A program made the position numbers and the translations under genes. The notes under the pieces were generated by a model. It saw only the letters and a list, made by a program, of their open reading frames with translations. It was not told where the DNA came from and searched no databases. DNA of 64,000 nucleotides, from NCBI GenBank assembly GCA_030693065.1, contig JAUYBL010000013.1, forward strand, positions 1 to 64,000, read 5' to 3'. Positions 56,298-64,000 of this stretch are shown piece after piece; within the stretch, counting starts at the first letter, position 1, and each line of letters begins with the position of its first letter. The DNA comes from Methylococcaceae bacterium (GTDB lineage: Bacteria > Pseudomonadota > Gammaproteobacteria > Methylococcales > Methylomonadaceae).

Positions 56298-59009
56298 ATG
56301 TTGGGGAAACTGGTCAGATTTGTTGTAGGGAGCCGTAATGACAGGCTGGTAAAGAAAAAAAGAACCTTGGTTAAAAAGGTTAATGCACTCGCTACCGAAT
56401 ATGAGAAATTATCGGATGATGCATTAAAAGCTAAGACTCAGGAGTTTCGTAACCGACTAGCACAAGGTGAAAAAATCGATAAGTTGATACCCGAGGCTTT
56501 TGCGACGGTTAGAGAAGCATCTACCAGGGTCTTTGGTATGCGCCACTTCGACGTGCAATTGATTGGTGGCATGATACTTCATGACGGTAAAATTGCTGAA
56601 ATGAAGACGGGCGAAGGTAAAACTTTAATGGCCACGCTCGCTGCTTATTTGAACGCGCTGCCAGGGCGCGGTGTTCATGTCGTTACCGTCAATGATTACC
56701 TAGCTAAGCGTGATTCCGAATGGATGGGCAAGCTTTATGGCTTTTTAGGGTTAAGTACCGGTGTAATTGTTAGTCAGCTCGATACTAGTGAAAGGCGAGA
56801 AGCGTATGCAGCCGATATAACTTACGGAACCAATAACGAGTTTGGCTTTGATTATTTACGTGACAATATGGCTTTTAGTTTGGATCAAAAAGTCCAACGA
56901 GATCTTTATTTTGCAGTAGTAGACGAGGTTGATTCAATTTTAATTGATGAGGCTAGGACACCTCTTATTATCTCGGGCCCCACAGAAGAAAGCACAGAGG
57001 TCTATGTCAAAACCAACAACATAATTGCGTTTTTGACCAAACAAGAAAATGAAGATGGCCCAGGAGATTTTTCTGTTGATGAAAAAGCACGCCAGGTCTA
57101 TTTGACCGAAGCTGGGCATGAGCATGTCGAAGAATTGATGGTTGAGCACGGACTGATGCCAGAAGGCAGCAGTTTGTATGACGCATCGAGTATTCGGTTA
57201 ATGCATTATCTGAACGCTTCATTGCGTGCTCATTTGTTGTTTAAAAAAGATGTTGATTACATCGTGGCAAACGATGAAGTCATCATAGTAGATGAGTTTA
57301 CTGGTCGAATTATGCCCGGTCGTCGTTGGTCTGAAGGCTTACATCAAGCTATCGAAGCCAAAGAAGGCGCCACTATTCATAATGAAAACCAAACGCTAGC
57401 TTCGATAACGTTTCAAAATTATTTTCGGTTGTACGAAAAACTGTCAGGCATGACAGGGACCGCAGATACCGAAGCATTTGAGTTAAACAAGATATATGGA
57501 TTGGAAGTCGTTGTTATTCCTACTCATAGGCCATTGGTACGTAAAGACTTGGGTGATTTGGTCTATTTGACAGCGGATGAAAAATACAATGCTGTCGCCA
57601 ATGACATAAAAGATTGTGTTAGTCGTGGGCAGCCGGTTTTAGTTGGTACTACGTCAATTGAGAACTCAGAACGTCTGTCCGCATTATTGAAACAATTGGG
57701 TATCAAGCATGAAGTTCTGAATGCTAAACAGCATGAACGCGAAGCGCATATCATCGAACAAGCAGGTATGCCAGGCGCGGTTACCATTGCTACTAATATG
57801 GCTGGACGTGGAACAGATATTGTTCTCGGAGGTAATTTAGAAGCCGAGCTATCAGCGTTAGGACCGGATGCCGGCGATGCTGAAAAGAAACAAGTTCGCG
57901 GTGCTTGGTTGGATAGACATGAACAAGTACTTGCCAGTGGTGGATTGCATGTCATAGGTTCAGAGCGCCATGAATCTCGACGAATAGATAACCAGTTAAG
58001 AGGACGCTCTGGGCGGCAAGGCGATCCAGGTTCAACACGGTTTTATTTGTCATTGCAAGATGATCTGATGCGTATATTTGCATCCGATCGTGTTGCTGGA
58101 TTAATGCAAAAATTAGGTATGGGCGATGGTGAAGCTATTGAACATCCTTGGGTTACTCGCGCAATTGAAAATGCGCAACGTAAAGTCGAAAATCGCAACT
58201 TCGATATACGTAAAGAAATCCTTGCTTATGATGATGTTGCCAATGATCAACGTAAGGTTGTTTACGCTCAGCGTAATGAGTTAATGGCGGCTGAAGACAT
58301 ATCCGACATTATTAAGGCCATTCGTGAGGATGTTGTTAATCAAGTGATTGATCAACATATACCAGCTAAATCAATGGTAGAACAATGGAATATTAAAGGC
58401 CTTGAAAATCAACTACATGAAGATTTTAATGTGCTGATTCCGGTTCGTGAAATGCTTGATGAAGACAAAAGCTTGCACGAAGAAGCTTTACGCAAGCGCA
58501 TTATAGGATTGCTTGAGCAAAGCCACGCTGATAAAGAGAAGCAGATTACCAGTGATATTCTGAGGCATTTCGAAAAATCAGTTATGTTGCAAGTGCTGGA
58601 TAACAGTTGGAAAGAACATCTGGCTGCTATGGATTATTTACGTCAAGGTATTCACTTAAGAGGCTATGCGCAAAAGGATCCTAAGCAAGAATATAAACGT
58701 GAAGCCTTTTCCATGTTCACTACTCTTTTAGAGCATATTAAGCATGAAGTTATTGGTATTTTGTCGAAGGTTCAAGTTAGGCAAGAAGAAGATGTTCAAG
58801 CCATAGATCAGCAGAGGCAGGTACCCACTGAAATGCATTTTGAACACGCTGAAGCTACCGCGTTCAATACCCAAGAGCAAGAACTCATTGAAGATCAAGT
58901 TGATCCTTCAGCACCTATTGCTCGTGATGCCATAAAAGTGGGTAGAAATGATCCTTGTCCTTGCGGCTCAGGCAAGAAATATAAACAGTGTCACGGTAAG
59001 CTAGATTAA
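56298..59009 (+). CDS. secA: Preprotein translocase ATPase SecA
   Basis: 903 residues. Walker A MKTGEGKT at 102-109, [15 protein letters not shown], the PPXD and helical scaffold regions, and [13 protein letters not shown] in NBD2. The C-terminal zinc motif [13 protein letters not shown] (Cys887, 889, 898, His899) binds SecB and lipid. It drives Sec export through SecYEG. A weak AGCCGG/CCGGCT hairpin follows at 59026-59048 without a T-run. Confidence 0.98.
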   Translation: MLGKLVRFVVGSRNDRLVKKKRTLVKKVNALATEYEKLSDDALKAKTQEFRNRLAQGEKIDKLIPEAFATVREASTRVFGMRHFDVQLIGGMILHDGKIAEMKTGEGKTLMATLAAYLNALPGRGVHVVTVNDYLAKRDSEWMGKLYGFLGLSTGVIVSQLDTSERREAYAADITYGTNNEFGFDYLRDNMAFSLDQKVQRDLYFAVVDEVDSILIDEARTPLIISGPTEESTEVYVKTNNIIAFLTKQENEDGPGDFSVDEKARQVYLTEAGHEHVEELMVEHGLMPEGSSLYDASSIRLMHYLNASLRAHLLFKKDVDYIVANDEVIIVDEFTGRIMPGRRWSEGLHQAIEAKEGATIHNENQTLASITFQNYFRLYEKLSGMTGTADTEAFELNKIYGLEVVVIPTHRPLVRKDLGDLVYLTADEKYNAVANDIKDCVSRGQPVLVGTTSIENSERLSALLKQLGIKHEVLNAKQHEREAHIIEQAGMPGAVTIATNMAGRGTDIVLGGNLEAELSALGPDAGDAEKKQVRGAWLDRHEQVLASGGLHVIGSERHESRRIDNQLRGRSGRQGDPGSTRFYLSLQDDLMRIFASDRVAGLMQKLGMGDGEAIEHPWVTRAIENAQRKVENRNFDIRKEILAYDDVANDQRKVVYAQRNELMAAEDISDIIKAIREDVVNQVIDQHIPAKSMVEQWNIKGLENQLHEDFNVLIPVREMLDEDKSLHEEALRKRIIGLLEQSHADKEKQITSDILRHFEKSVMLQVLDNSWKEHLAAMDYLRQGIHLRGYAQKDPKQEYKREAFSMFTTLLEHIKHEVIGILSKVQVRQEEDVQAIDQQRQVPTEMHFEHAEATAFNTQEQELIEDQVDPSAPIARDAIKVGRNDPCPCGSGKKYKQCHGKLD

Positions 59010-59092
59010 TTATTGGAAGTGATGAAGCCGGAATTTGTGTTGCCGGCTCCATACGTCGCGGCATTTGGAAATTGAGGAGAGTTTGCATTAAC

Positions 59093-61429
59093 CTAAAATA
59101 ATTCTTCGGTGGTTATTAGTTTAGGAGAATCATTTCCAATTTCTAAATGATTAGATGATGCACTGGCCGGAGCATTTTCCTCTTGAAAATACTCCCATTT
59201 GCCACTTTTGTTTGATGTCGGTGTTAATAATCCCGTATTAGGGTTGATATAGGCCTTAATAATGCCAGGAGATGCCTCTAGGGGCTTTTCCGGCGAACCT
59301 GCCAACGCCGTTCTCATAAATTCAATCCACATAGGTAAGGCAGTTACCCCGCCTGTTTCAAGATTCCCTAGCGGTGAAAAGTCATCAAATCCAACCCATG
59401 CTGTCGCTACGTTGCTACTTGTATAGCCATTAAACCAAGCATCACGTTGTTCATTGGTTGTGCCTGTTTTACCTGCTAAGTCAAGTCTGCCAAGTTCTTT
59501 GGCAGCCATCGCGGTGCCGCGCTGTACCACATCCCGTAATAATGAATTCATCAGGAAATTGATTCTTGGCGCGATAATTCTTGGCGCATAGATTTTTTTT
59601 GTTAGCTCATCATCGTTACATTCGGGGCATGCAAGTTTTGGTTTAGCCTGATACACAACTTCCCCATCGTTGGACTCAATGCGCTCAATATAATATGGGC
59701 TCACTAGAAAGCCGCCATTGGCAAAGGTTGCATAGACGCGCGCCATCTGCAGAGGTGTGGCATCGCCGCTTCCTAATGCGAGAGAAAGAGTTTTAGGGAG
59801 CTGCTGTTCGTTAAAGCCAAATCGCTGAGCTGTTGCGACTGCCTTTTCAATGCCAATTTGTTGCAATAAACGTATGGAAATGATGTTCCTTGAATGCGTT
59901 ATCGCCTCTCTCAAACTTGTGGGGCCATAAAATCTCTTACTGTAATTTTCAGGGCGCCATTCATTTTCTTGGCCTGGAACATCAATAACAATAGGGGCGT
60001 CGTTAATCAGAGAAGCTGGGGTGTAACCCTCTTCTAATGCAGTGGTATAAATGATGGGTTTAAAGCCAGAACCAGGTTGACGTTTAGATTGGGTTACTCG
60101 GTTGTATTTATTACGGGAAAAATCAAAGCCGCCTGTCAGTGCCAAAATAGCCCCGGTACTTGGATTTAGTGAAACAAAAGCACCTTCAACAGCCGGTACT
60201 TGCGCTAGTGTCCAGCTCTGGTTGGATAATTGACGAACCCGGATGACGGCGGCCGATTTCAATACAGAGCTTAATGATCTGTTAGTCCAACGAATATTTT
60301 CGGGTGGTATTTTTACGATCTGGTTATTTTGAAGTCTAACAATCGCGGCACTGTTGTTGACTTGCATAACCACGGCAGGAACAGTATCACCAATGATTGG
60401 TAACTGTGTTATTTGAGCGTTATTGAGAGTATTGGCGGCTTTATCTCGATAACCATGGCGTTCATCGTAGCTATGTAGAGTGTTCATAAGGGCTTGGTTT
60501 GCTGCATTTTGCAGTGTTCCCTGTATTGTCGTGTAGACCTTAAAGCCAGCAGTGTAGGCCTGGTCGCCAAATTGCTCCACCATTTTCTGGCGCACCATCT
60601 CAGCCAAATAAGGTGCAAGCAAATCTGGTGTTACAGGTTGCAGTTTGGCTGTGGAGGGTTGCGACTGAGCCTCTTCATAGGCTTGCTGAGAAATGTAGTT
60701 AAGTTCAAACATTCGCCGCAACACATAATTGCGGCGTTGCAGTGCACGCGACTCATTGGTGATGGGGTTGTACAAAGAGGGTGCTTTTGGTAATCCGGCA
60801 ATCATGGCTTGTTCAGCAAGCGATAATTTCGCTAAGGATTTGTCATAATAAACTTGGGCGGCGGCGGCAATACCGTAAGCTCTATGCCCCATGAAAATTT
60901 GATTCAAATAAAGCTCAAGGATTTTTTGTTTTGAATATTCACGCTCTATTTTTAAAGCCAGAATGATTTCTTTCAGCTTACGGGTGTAAGTTTTTTCGTT
61001 ATTCAGCAAAAAGTTTCGGGTTACTTGCATGGTGATAGTGCTGCCGCCCTGCATTTTTTTTCCGGTTAAAGCAAGCTGGAGCCCCGCTCTTAATAAGCCA
61101 TTGATATCAACCCCTGGATGCTCGAAAAAGCTGTCATCTTCTGCTGCAAGAAAGGCTTTCACTAGCTGTTCAGGCACCTGAGCCATTGTGAAAGGTATGC
61201 GTTTTTTCTCCCCAAACTGAGCGATCAGCAACTTATCCCTACTATAAATACTTAATGGAATTTGGTATTGAACATGATGCAAGGATTTAATATCTGGCAA
61301 GTCGGATGCTAAATGACGATATAAAAAATAGCCAGTTGTGACTATGACTATGCCTAAGAACAGAAAAATAACGCTAAGCCATTTGATGATTTGTCCAACT
61401 AACGATTTTTTGGCCACTAGAAATCCCAA
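59093..61429 (-). CDS. mrcA: Bifunctional penicillin-binding protein 1A
   Basis: 778 residues. One N-terminal TM helix (~15-35), then the GT51 glycosyltransferase domain (AAEDDSFFEHPG, GGSTITMQ, KILELYLNQIF), an OB-like insert and the transpeptidase domain with SxxK in GSGFKP, SRN and KTGTT. It polymerises and crosslinks peptidoglycan. It is divergent from pilM, the arrangement seen in Pseudomonas (ponA-pilMNOPQ). GTG four codons in (VAKKSL) is an alternative start. Confidence 0.95.
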   Translation of the reverse strand: MGFLVAKKSLVGQIIKWLSVIFLFLGIVIVTTGYFLYRHLASDLPDIKSLHHVQYQIPLSIYSRDKLLIAQFGEKKRIPFTMAQVPEQLVKAFLAAEDDSFFEHPGVDINGLLRAGLQLALTGKKMQGGSTITMQVTRNFLLNNEKTYTRKLKEIILALKIEREYSKQKILELYLNQIFMGHRAYGIAAAAQVYYDKSLAKLSLAEQAMIAGLPKAPSLYNPITNESRALQRRNYVLRRMFELNYISQQAYEEAQSQPSTAKLQPVTPDLLAPYLAEMVRQKMVEQFGDQAYTAGFKVYTTIQGTLQNAANQALMNTLHSYDERHGYRDKAANTLNNAQITQLPIIGDTVPAVVMQVNNSAAIVRLQNNQIVKIPPENIRWTNRSLSSVLKSAAVIRVRQLSNQSWTLAQVPAVEGAFVSLNPSTGAILALTGGFDFSRNKYNRVTQSKRQPGSGFKPIIYTTALEEGYTPASLINDAPIVIDVPGQENEWRPENYSKRFYGPTSLREAITHSRNIISIRLLQQIGIEKAVATAQRFGFNEQQLPKTLSLALGSGDATPLQMARVYATFANGGFLVSPYYIERIESNDGEVVYQAKPKLACPECNDDELTKKIYAPRIIAPRINFLMNSLLRDVVQRGTAMAAKELGRLDLAGKTGTTNEQRDAWFNGYTSSNVATAWVGFDDFSPLGNLETGGVTALPMWIEFMRTALAGSPEKPLEASPGIIKAYINPNTGLLTPTSNKSGKWEYFQEENAPASASSNHLEIGNDSPKLITTEELF

Positions 61430-61656
61430 AACTGTTTACGAAAAACACCTGTTAAGCATAGAGAATAAAAGCATGATGTGAGGAAAGTGGCTGATTTTGA
61501 ATGCGATCACTAAGAGTTCACAAAAACAAGATGGACATTTTAGGGGCTAAAAAAAAAAACACTACTATACTTTTGCCTACATTGATTGGTGCGTTCAGAA
61601 GGTAGTTCTCAATAGCGCGACAATCACAAAATCATCGGTTTTTTAAGGATGTAGGT

Positions 61657-62718
61657 ATGAGTTGGTTTAATCAAAAACAGAGCGCAGTACTTGGTATAGA
61701 TATAAGTACTGCGGCTGTAAAACTACTTGAATTGAGCAAGGTTGGTGCTCGCTATCGAGTGGAAAGTTATTCCGTGGCACCTTTGCCGCAAGATGCCGTC
61801 ATAGATAAAAACATCGCAAATGTCGATGTGATCGCAGAAACCATTAAAATTGCTGTCAAGCAGTCAGGAACTAAGCTTAAACAAGCCGCTGTCGCAGTTG
61901 CCGGTTCTTCAGTCATGACCAAAATGATTACCATGCCGTCTGCCCTTTCTGATGATGAATTAGAAGAGCAAATCATGGTTGAGGCTGATCAATACGTACC
62001 ATACTCTCTTGATGACGTGAGTTTTGATTTTGAAGTTCAGCATGAAAACGAGAATAATCCGGAACTTGTTGATGTGTTATTTGCCGCCTCTCGCAAAGAA
62101 AATGTCAATGATCGTGTGGAAGCGCTGACCAAAGCCGGACTAAAAGCGCGAGTTGTGGATGTTGAAGCATTTGCAATTGAAAATGCATTTACCTTGCTTG
62201 CCGACCAGTTACCGGATGCCATTGAAGGGCAAACTGTTGCCATTGTCGATACCGGCGCCACAATGACCACTCTCAATGTATTGTATAACCTGCGTACTGT
62301 TTATACTCGAGAGCAAGGCTTTGGCGGTAAACAGCTAACAGAAGAAATTCAACGCCGCTATGGATTGACTTATGAAGAAGCGGGCTTGGCAAAAAAACAT
62401 GGTGGATTGCCAGACAATTACAACACCGATGTATTAGACCCCTTTAAGCGAGCAATGGTTCAGCAGATTCAGCGCTCAATGCAGTTTTTTGTTTCTTCAA
62501 GTGCCAATCGGCGTATCGATAGTGTTGTGCTGGCGGGCGGTTGTGCGTCAATTCCCGGAATAGAAAAGCTGGTTGAGCAAGTCATGGGGGTGCCCACCTA
62601 TGTAGCAAATCCATTTATTAATATGGCGTTATCCAGCAGGGTTAAACCTCAGCTGTTAAGCAATGATGCGCCTGCAATGATGATCGCTTGCGGGTTGGCA
62701 TTGAGGAGTTTCGATTAA
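61657..62718 (+). CDS. pilM: Type IV pilus assembly protein PilM
   Basis: 353-residue actin-like cytoplasmic protein. N-terminal LGIDISTAAVKLLEL, phosphate-2 AIVDTGATMTTLNV and VVLAGGCASIPGIEKL. It binds ATP and the PilN N-terminus, linking the motor platform to the PilNOP ring. AAGGATG lies ahead of the ATG; it overlaps pilN by one base. Confidence 0.96.
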   Translation: MSWFNQKQSAVLGIDISTAAVKLLELSKVGARYRVESYSVAPLPQDAVIDKNIANVDVIAETIKIAVKQSGTKLKQAAVAVAGSSVMTKMITMPSALSDDELEEQIMVEADQYVPYSLDDVSFDFEVQHENENNPELVDVLFAASRKENVNDRVEALTKAGLKARVVDVEAFAIENAFTLLADQLPDAIEGQTVAIVDTGATMTTLNVLYNLRTVYTREQGFGGKQLTEEIQRRYGLTYEEAGLAKKHGGLPDNYNTDVLDPFKRAMVQQIQRSMQFFVSSSANRRIDSVVLAGGCASIPGIEKLVEQVMGVPTYVANPFINMALSSRVKPQLLSNDAPAMMIACGLALRSFD

Positions 62719-63293
62719 TGGCAAAAATCAATTTACTACCGTGGCGTGAAGAACGGCGGGCGTTGCAAAAACGCGAGTTTTTAAATGCGATGGCGGCAGG
62801 TGTTTTAGTGACCCTGCTGATTTTTGTTGTTGTGCATTTGTATATTGCTGGATTACAGGAATATCAACAACAACGAAATAAATTTCTACAAGATGAAATA
62901 GCCTTGGTGGATACAAAAATCGTTGAAATAAAAAGTATTGAAGAAAAAAAATCTAAATTGCTCGCCAAAATCGAGTTGATTCAGAAGCTGCAAGAAAGTC
63001 GACCGGAAATAGTGCATTTATTTGACGAGCTGCCCAGGGTTACCCCAGACGGTGTGTTTCTTAGTAAATTTAGCCAAGTTGCTGCGGATATTACCTTTGA
63101 AGGCAAATCACAATCGAATGCCCGCGTTTCCGCATTTATGCGTTCCATTGAAGCATCTCAATGGCTGCAAGCTCCGTCTCTTAGTGTGATTCAGACACCT
63201 GATAAAGCTAACCTAGAACAACTCAGTGATTTTACCCTGCATGCTAAGCAAGGTAATAAAAACACAAATGTTGCTAATGGAGGTAGCAAATGA
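62718..63293 (+). CDS. pilN: Type IV pilus inner-membrane protein PilN
   Basis: 191 residues. The N-terminal INLLPWREE motif binds the PilM groove; one TM helix (~22-45), then coiled coil and a ferredoxin-like periplasmic domain. ATG 62718 (TAATG overlap with pilM) is preferred over an in-frame start 30 bases inside pilM. It forms a heterodimer with PilO. Confidence 0.95.
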   Translation: MAKINLLPWREERRALQKREFLNAMAAGVLVTLLIFVVVHLYIAGLQEYQQQRNKFLQDEIALVDTKIVEIKSIEEKKSKLLAKIELIQKLQESRPEIVHLFDELPRVTPDGVFLSKFSQVAADITFEGKSQSNARVSAFMRSIEASQWLQAPSLSVIQTPDKANLEQLSDFTLHAKQGNKNTNVANGGSK

Positions 63294-63940
63294 ATTTGTC
63301 AGAAATTAATTGGGACTTAAATCAAGCCGGGTCCTGGCCTTTACCCATCAAAGCGGCGGCGATCGTAATTGTCTCTGTGCTGACAGCCGGAGGTGTTGTC
63401 TACTATGACACCTTGGACCAGTTGGATGCTTTGGCAGCTATTGAAAAGCAAGAGCAAGATCTTAAACAATCATTTGAAACCAAACAAAAGAAAGCCGTCA
63501 ATTTGCAGGATTATAAAGATCAGCTTACACAAATTGAGGCTGAACTGGATGAAATGATAAGGCAAATGCCTACTGAGGAAGAAGTTGCCAGCTTGCTGGT
63601 CGATATTTCACAAACAGGGTTGGCCAGTGGTTTGGAGTTTAAATTGTTCAAGCCCGGCGCGCCGGTGCGCAAAGATTTTTATTCAGAATTACCCATCAAT
63701 ATACAAGTAATCGGCAAATATGAAGAGTTGGGGTTATTTGTCAGTGGGTTGGCATCGCTACCCAGAATTGTCACCGTGCATGATGTCAATATTGTGCCAC
63801 AAGCAAAAGACAGCAAAGATATTAAAGCTGGTGAGATGGTGATGAATGCTACGGTCAAAACCTATAACGAAGGTGGCGATCCTACAGCTTCAGATGCAGG
63901 GTCTAAGAGAAAAAGAGGGAAAGCTAATGGCTCAAAATAA
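63290..63940 (+). CDS. pilO: Type IV pilus inner-membrane protein PilO
   Basis: 216 residues. One TM helix (~21-40), a coiled coil to ~90 (EKQEQDLKQSFETKQKKAV) and a periplasmic ferredoxin-like domain (LLVDISQTGLASGLEFKLF). The C-terminal tail is Lys/Gly-rich. ATGA overlap with pilN. Confidence 0.95.
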   Translation: MNLSEINWDLNQAGSWPLPIKAAAIVIVSVLTAGGVVYYDTLDQLDALAAIEKQEQDLKQSFETKQKKAVNLQDYKDQLTQIEAELDEMIRQMPTEEEVASLLVDISQTGLASGLEFKLFKPGAPVRKDFYSELPINIQVIGKYEELGLFVSGLASLPRIVTVHDVNIVPQAKDSKDIKAGEMVMNATVKTYNEGGDPTASDAGSKRKRGKANGSK

Positions 63941-64000
63941 AACCCCTTTGAATCGCCTGTTGGTTTATCAATTAATTTGCATCGTGCTGTTTGCTTTATT
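63927..64000 (+). CDS. pilP: PilP, N-terminal fragment cut by the window end
   Basis: An open frame from ATG 63927 overlaps the end of pilO by 14 bases and runs off the window: a basic start, then LLVYQLICIVLFAL, as expected for the lipoprotein signal of PilP, the next gene in pilMNOPQ. The identity is by position only. Confidence 0.65.
   Translation, partial: MAQNKTPLNRLLVYQLICIVLFAL

Noticed and set aside
1-64000. CRISPR array, tRNA, rRNA, IS element or prophage
   Set aside because: Scanned for repeat-spacer periodicity, tRNA-like cloverleaf text and transposase or integrase motifs; none found.

Overview
The window looks like a chromosomal segment of a gammaproteobacterium. The supporting markers are a complete dcw cell-wall/division cluster in the E. 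coli order, a CRP/Vfr-type regulator next to osmC and speD, mrcA beside pilMNOP, and tesA divergent from an ABC pair. Moderate GC, an Entner-Doudoroff gene set (zwf-edd-eda), an XrtA/PEP-CTERM-type sugar transferase and a MopE-like metal-binding motif would all fit a methanotroph of the order Methylococcales. That placement is an inference; no diagnostic methane-oxidation gene is in view. No tRNA, rRNA, CRISPR array, IS element or prophage was seen.

Layout. 1-2239 is an accessory tip: the 3' end of an rhs gene with an HExxH C-terminal toxin domain, an exported putative immunity protein, and a decayed rhs fragment. 2240-4297 holds crp(-), osmC and speD. 4578-8214 is the miaB-phoH-ybeY-ybeX operon. 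8222-17118 is a surface-polysaccharide block: galE, a giant VanZ/O-antigen-ligase fusion, a trypsin-like protease, an undecaprenyl-phosphate sugar transferase and a membrane sulfatase-family transferase. 17189-24376 is central metabolism: corA, zwf, edd, eda, gltA and a corrinoid adenosyltransferase. 24549-25841 has two small membrane proteins, one a membrane-anchored cold-shock domain, and a repeat-rich spacer. 25842-30076 holds a glycine-zipper lipoprotein, a YbbP/YbbA-type ABC pair and divergent tesA. 30203-35840 is a FecI/FecR/TonB-receptor/PepSY surface-signalling and uptake locus. 36231-55060 is the dcw cluster (mraZ, rsmH, ftsL, ftsI, murE, murF, mraY, murD, ftsW, murG, murC, murB, ddl, ftsQ, ftsA, ftsZ, lpxC), with a clear sigma70 promoter and three MraZ boxes. 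55067-59009 has a DciA-like gene, a cold-shock gene and secA. 59093-64000 has mrcA(-) and the start of the pilMNOP type IV pilus operon, cut by the window end.

How the genes work together. Most of the window is housekeeping: peptidoglycan precursor synthesis, divisome assembly, lipid A commitment, protein export and pilus alignment. The less ordinary parts are the rhs toxin/immunity tip, the triple-VanZ polymerase/ligase fusion in its polysaccharide cluster, the anchored cold-shock protein, and several palindromic intergenic elements, one of which (32 nt) occurs at both 92-123 and 25465-25496.
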